19,572 bases of DNA, taken from assembly GCA_910586005.1 (NCBI GenBank), contig CAJUHG010000056.1, positions 1-19,572 on the forward strand, read 5' to 3'. Shown in pieces: positions 17,300 to 19,572 of the stretch. The stretch is from an uncultured Lachnospiraceae bacterium. Its GTDB lineage: Bacteria; Bacillota; Clostridia; Lachnospirales; Lachnospiraceae. Under the pieces are notes generated by a model that was given only the letters and a program-made list of their open reading frames with translations, was not told where the DNA came from and ran no database searches. The translations under genes and the position numbers were made by a program. Each line of letters begins with the position of its first letter. Position 1 is the stretch's first letter.

Positions 17300-17449
17300 T
17301 TTATAGAAAATCCTTTTGCTGTGCCAAGCACAGTCGCTTTCGTGATATAGTTCCTTTTGCGCGAATGCGCATACTATTTTTTATTTTATAGGAAAGACAT
17401 ACACTTTAGTACTTGATAGTAACGCAGTATTTCCTATAAAATAAAAAAT
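17300..17449. repeat. Miniature repeat-like block with perfect 20-bp inverted repeat
   Basis: The non-coding space after the GNAT gene is packed with symmetry. A 20-bp arm at 17376-17395 (ATTTTTTATTTTATAGGAAA) is perfectly repeated in inverted orientation at 17430-17449 with a 34-base spacer. The outer end TTTATAGAAAAT (17300-17311) is an 11/12 inverted match to 17429-17440. Between them lie two perfect hairpins, CTGTGC-CAA-GCACAG (17319-17333) and TGCGC-GAAT-GCGCA (17358-17371), and the direct repeat TCCTTTTGC (17311 and 17352). The layout suggests a MITE-like or REP-like dispersed intergenic repeat. The large arm pair could also act as a bidirectional terminator between the converging genes. 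Confidence 0.55.
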
Positions 17450-17482
17450 GTTTTAGGTTCTTTAAAAGAATAAAGCTTACCT

Positions 17483-18142
17483 TTATTCAAATGCTGGTTC
17501 TATATGTTTCTTGATCAGTTCTATCCTATCTCTTGTTTTTGGTACAAAGAGAGCTGCAATAGAAACTACCAGCCTCTTCTTTGTGTTTACATAGATTATA
17601 GTTCCACCATCTCCCATAGCTGCATAACCATCCTTATTTACCCACCACAGATATCCATAGGACAGATTTCTTTTTTTCCATCGGCTGTGTTCTATTGTGC
17701 TTTCCTCTATCCATTTTGAAGAAATAATCTGCTTTCCCTCCCACATACCGCCATTCAGATATAACTGACCAATCTTTGCCATATCCATAGGTGTAAGTGT
17801 AAGACCCCAGCCAGCCGCATGAATTCCCATAGCGTCTATTACCCATCCGCTAATATCTGTAGACTGGTTAAATGCCATTTGTTCCTCTTTGCTTTCAAAT
17901 AACAAATTGTTTTCCACTTTAATCCCAAGTGGTGTAAATAAATTCTCTGTTGCAAAATCGAGTACAGATTGTCCTGTTGCTCTCACTAAAATTCCCGATA
18001 AAATATCTGGTCCAATCAATGGTGCATATCGGAATATCCCTATTTTCCCACGGCCGCCTAATAAATCAAGTGAAAATTTTACCCAGTCATTGCTTGTAAA
18101 ATATTTTATATAAGGTGCAAAAAATCGATTCATGCACTTCAC
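17483..18142 (-). pseudogene. 5'-truncated beta-lactamase-family serine hydrolase
   Basis: This is the C-terminal two-thirds of a class C beta-lactamase/penicillin-binding-protein-like serine hydrolase. Recognisable are SNDWVKFSLDL, the helix PDILSGILVRATGQSVLDF, LFTPLGI, GWGLTLTPMDMAKIGQLYLNGG (about residues 111-132), SYGYLWWVN and GDGGTIIYVNTKKRLVVSI. The N-terminal part with the catalytic SxxK serine and lysine is missing. The YxN motif reads YAP, so two of three active-site motifs are gone. The frame begins with GTG 18142 overlapping the stop of the MerR gene (GTGA), with ATG 18133 as an alternative; neither has a convincing own ribosome site. The fragment most likely arose by deletion fusing its interior to the end of the regulator gene. 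It could still be translated by coupling, but not as an active hydrolase. Confidence 0.75.
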
Positions 18143-18993
18143 AATATCTGTTTGCCATTCTGGTCTTTGAAAACCCTCTTCTTAATCAGATAATAGACCT
18201 CCGTAACAAGTTCGCTTTCCTTTGAAACCTCTGTTGGATCTGTTACATATACCTCATACAACGCATTGCTGTTTTCATAACCTTCTCTTTCTGCCCATTC
18301 TATTTGTTTTGCATAAACAGAAGAAAGCTGTAAATAAGAACCTTGCACAACTGTTTTCAAACATAGTCCAGGGCAGAAATCCCTTGTTCCAATTGCATAC
18401 TCTTTTATAGGGATTGCAAATTCTGTATCTAATCCAAATGGGGTATACTCATCCCCATGAAACAGTACCATTGGTGGAGTAGCCGCTGTCAGTTTCTTCT
18501 CTTCCATTTTCCGAAATAGTTTTCCAAAGCAAGTACCATATTCTTCTGAAAACTCATGTTCTAAAACATTCTTCCGCATTGATAAAAGATACATTCTTGG
18601 TATCTCCACCAACTGAATATCAATGCTTTCCATATAGGACATAATTGATTTTCCCTTTCTCAGATTTGATAAATCGCCATCTATCTGATGTAAAGTATCT
18701 TGAAACTTCTGTACCTGCACCACAATCTCCTTTTTCTTTTTATTAAGTGCAGTAAAAAGTACCTCATCTATCAATTCTTCTGACTCAAAAATTGATTTGA
18801 TTTCTTCCAAAGAAAAGCAATAATTTTTCAAACGATTAATCAGAAGCATTTTCTCCAATTGGTCGATAGAATAATACCGATATCCATTTTCTGGGTTAAT
18901 TTCATTTGGCTGTACTAAGCCTATTTCTGCATAATATCTAAGTGTTTTTGTAGATACTCTGCATATATTTGAAAATTCTCCAATTGTCAGCAT
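18139..18993 (-). CDS. MerR-family regulator with GyrI-like effector domain
   Basis: Predicted transcription activator/repressor of 284 residues. The MerR helix-turn-helix is at the N-terminus: LTIGEFSNICRVSTKTLRYY (2-21), followed by EIGLVQP and NGYRYYSIDQLEKMLLI (37-53). A dimerisation coiled coil spans about 75-115, and the last 160 residues look like a GyrI/SOUL-type ligand-binding domain (VEIPRMYLLSMRK, then FCPGLCLKTVVQGSYLQL and VTEVYYLIKKR). This domain pair is that of BltR/BmrR-like multidrug sensors. ATG 18993 has AAAGGAG upstream. A MerR-type promoter stands 20 bases before it, implying autoregulation. It overlaps the truncated hydrolase gene behind it; the original target gene may have been lost with that truncation. 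Confidence 0.92.
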   Translation of the reverse strand: MLTIGEFSNICRVSTKTLRYYAEIGLVQPNEINPENGYRYYSIDQLEKMLLINRLKNYCFSLEEIKSIFESEELIDEVLFTALNKKKKEIVVQVQKFQDTLHQIDGDLSNLRKGKSIMSYMESIDIQLVEIPRMYLLSMRKNVLEHEFSEEYGTCFGKLFRKMEEKKLTAATPPMVLFHGDEYTPFGLDTEFAIPIKEYAIGTRDFCPGLCLKTVVQGSYLQLSSVYAKQIEWAEREGYENSNALYEVYVTDPTEVSKESELVTEVYYLIKKRVFKDQNGKQIL

Positions 18994-19013
18994 CTCTCTC
19001 TCCTTTCAGTTCC

Positions 19014-19044
19014 AGTATAAACTTTACCCTAAGGGGAAGGTCAA
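19014..19044 (-). promoter_or_regulatory. MerR-type promoter with 19-bp spacer and operator
   Basis: On the minus strand TTGACC (19044-19039) and TATACT (19019-19014) are separated by 19 bases, the over-long spacer that MerR proteins correct by twisting DNA. The spacer holds the operator: plus-strand 19021-19041 reads ACTTTACCCTAA then GGGGAAGGT, an inverted repeat matching at 7 of 9 arm positions. This is close to the classical MerR-family operator. It lies directly upstream of the MerR-family gene, so autoregulation is expected. Confidence 0.82.
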
Positions 19045-19118
19045 CCATATTTTTTATACTCTGATTAACAGTTTGAGTGAAACAGAATATTCATCCTTTA
19101 TCTATCCTGCCAACTCAA

Positions 19119-19572
19119 TTACCTTCTCATTTTTAAGTCAAGCAGTCGATTATCCATCATAAATTTCTTTTTTCTTGGGTCGCCTTCTGCATGGTAAACA
19201 GTTAAGTTCTCTAAGTCAAATATGGAACTCCATACCGTTTCAAAGTCTGGCTCATTGTCATATTGGCACATAAAACCATAATCGCCCCTTAAAAGCTGCT
19301 TGGTAGTTTCAACATAATCTTCCTTTATCCTTCCCGAAGTAAAACTGTCCATGACAACTTGATACCGTTTATGGGAATTATAATCATTCCCTTTTGCGTC
19401 ATCATATGGTTTCATTTCATCGGATGTAAAACTGTTGACGGTACAAATAATTTTGCCATCATCAAAACTTTCTACCTCTCGGATTTTTTTCATAGATGGT
19501 GTACATTCAACCACTGCCATATCACCGCTTTTATCTGCAAGCAAAATATTACAGTTAGAAGCGATTGGAAGT
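19119..19572 (-). CDS. C45-type acyltransferase/linear amide C-N hydrolase, 3' part
   Basis: C-terminal part of an Ntn-hydrolase resembling the C45 acyl-CoA:6-aminopenicillanate acyltransferase/choloylglycine-hydrolase-like group. The frame is open to the window edge (PIASNCNILLADKSGDMAVVE), so the start and the catalytic N-terminal cysteine lie outside. Visible family features are LLADKSGDMAVVECTP, the turn CTVNSFTSDEM, the helix with RYQVVMDSF, and the final WSSIFDLENLTVYHAEGDPRKK, which resembles the WS-x-YDL-x4-V-x-F ending of these enzymes. The substrate cannot be deduced. It ends 75 bases before the MerR promoter, in the same orientation. The family call is fairly sure. Confidence 0.78.
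   Translation of the reverse strand, partial: LPIASNCNILLADKSGDMAVVECTPSMKKIREVESFDDGKIICTVNSFTSDEMKPYDDAKGNDYNSHKRYQVVMDSFTSGRIKEDYVETTKQLLRGDYGFMCQYDNEPDFETVWSSIFDLENLTVYHAEGDPRKKKFMMDNRLLDLKMRR

Noticed and set aside
17293..17482. CRISPR array or simple rho-independent terminator only
   Set aside because: Repeats are inverted and unevenly spaced, not a direct repeat-spacer series, and the symmetry extends beyond a single stem with a U-tract.

Overview
The window is AT-rich and looks like a low-GC Gram-positive chromosome, most likely a Clostridia/Lachnospiraceae-type gut bacterium. The support is strong AGGAGG-type Shine-Dalgarno sites, Firmicutes-style gene families and A/T-biased codons. 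The species cannot be read from the sequence. No integrase, tRNA, rRNA or CRISPR array was seen.

Centre (about 16.5 kb down to 1.2 kb, all on the minus strand): a phage-defence island built on a type 1-like BREX operon. The order in transcription is brxA, brxB, brxC, pglX, an AAA ATPase plus HNH nuclease pair resembling Septu PtuA/PtuB, a structured non-coding segment, pglZ, and a DUF262/DUF1524 protein resembling BrxU/GmrSD. brxA-brxB (TAATG) and brxB-brxC (ATGA) are translationally coupled or nearly so, and the remaining genes follow closely. No Lon-like brxL gene, normally last in type 1 BREX, is present. Two nuclease modules occupy the places after pglX and after pglZ. A reasonable inference is that BrxC/PglX/PglZ mark or sense DNA while PtuAB-like and DUF262 nucleases supply attack functions. 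The segment between ptuB-like and pglZ folds into a nested multi-helix RNA that resembles an IS200/IS605 (TnpB omega-RNA/right-end) relict.

Left edge (63-901, plus strand): a zinc-type macrodomain ADP-ribosyl hydrolase. Its reading frame is broken exactly at an A AAA AAG heptamer; a -1 shift there restores a full-length family member.

Right side: upstream of brxA lies a remnant of a small XRE-family regulator. It is followed by a plus-strand GNAT acetyltransferase and an intergenic block with a perfect 20-bp inverted repeat that looks like a miniature repeat element. Then, on the minus strand, come a 5'-truncated beta-lactamase-family serine hydrolase, a MerR-type regulator with a textbook 19-bp-spacer autoregulated promoter, and the 3' part of a C45-type amide hydrolase running off the end of the window.
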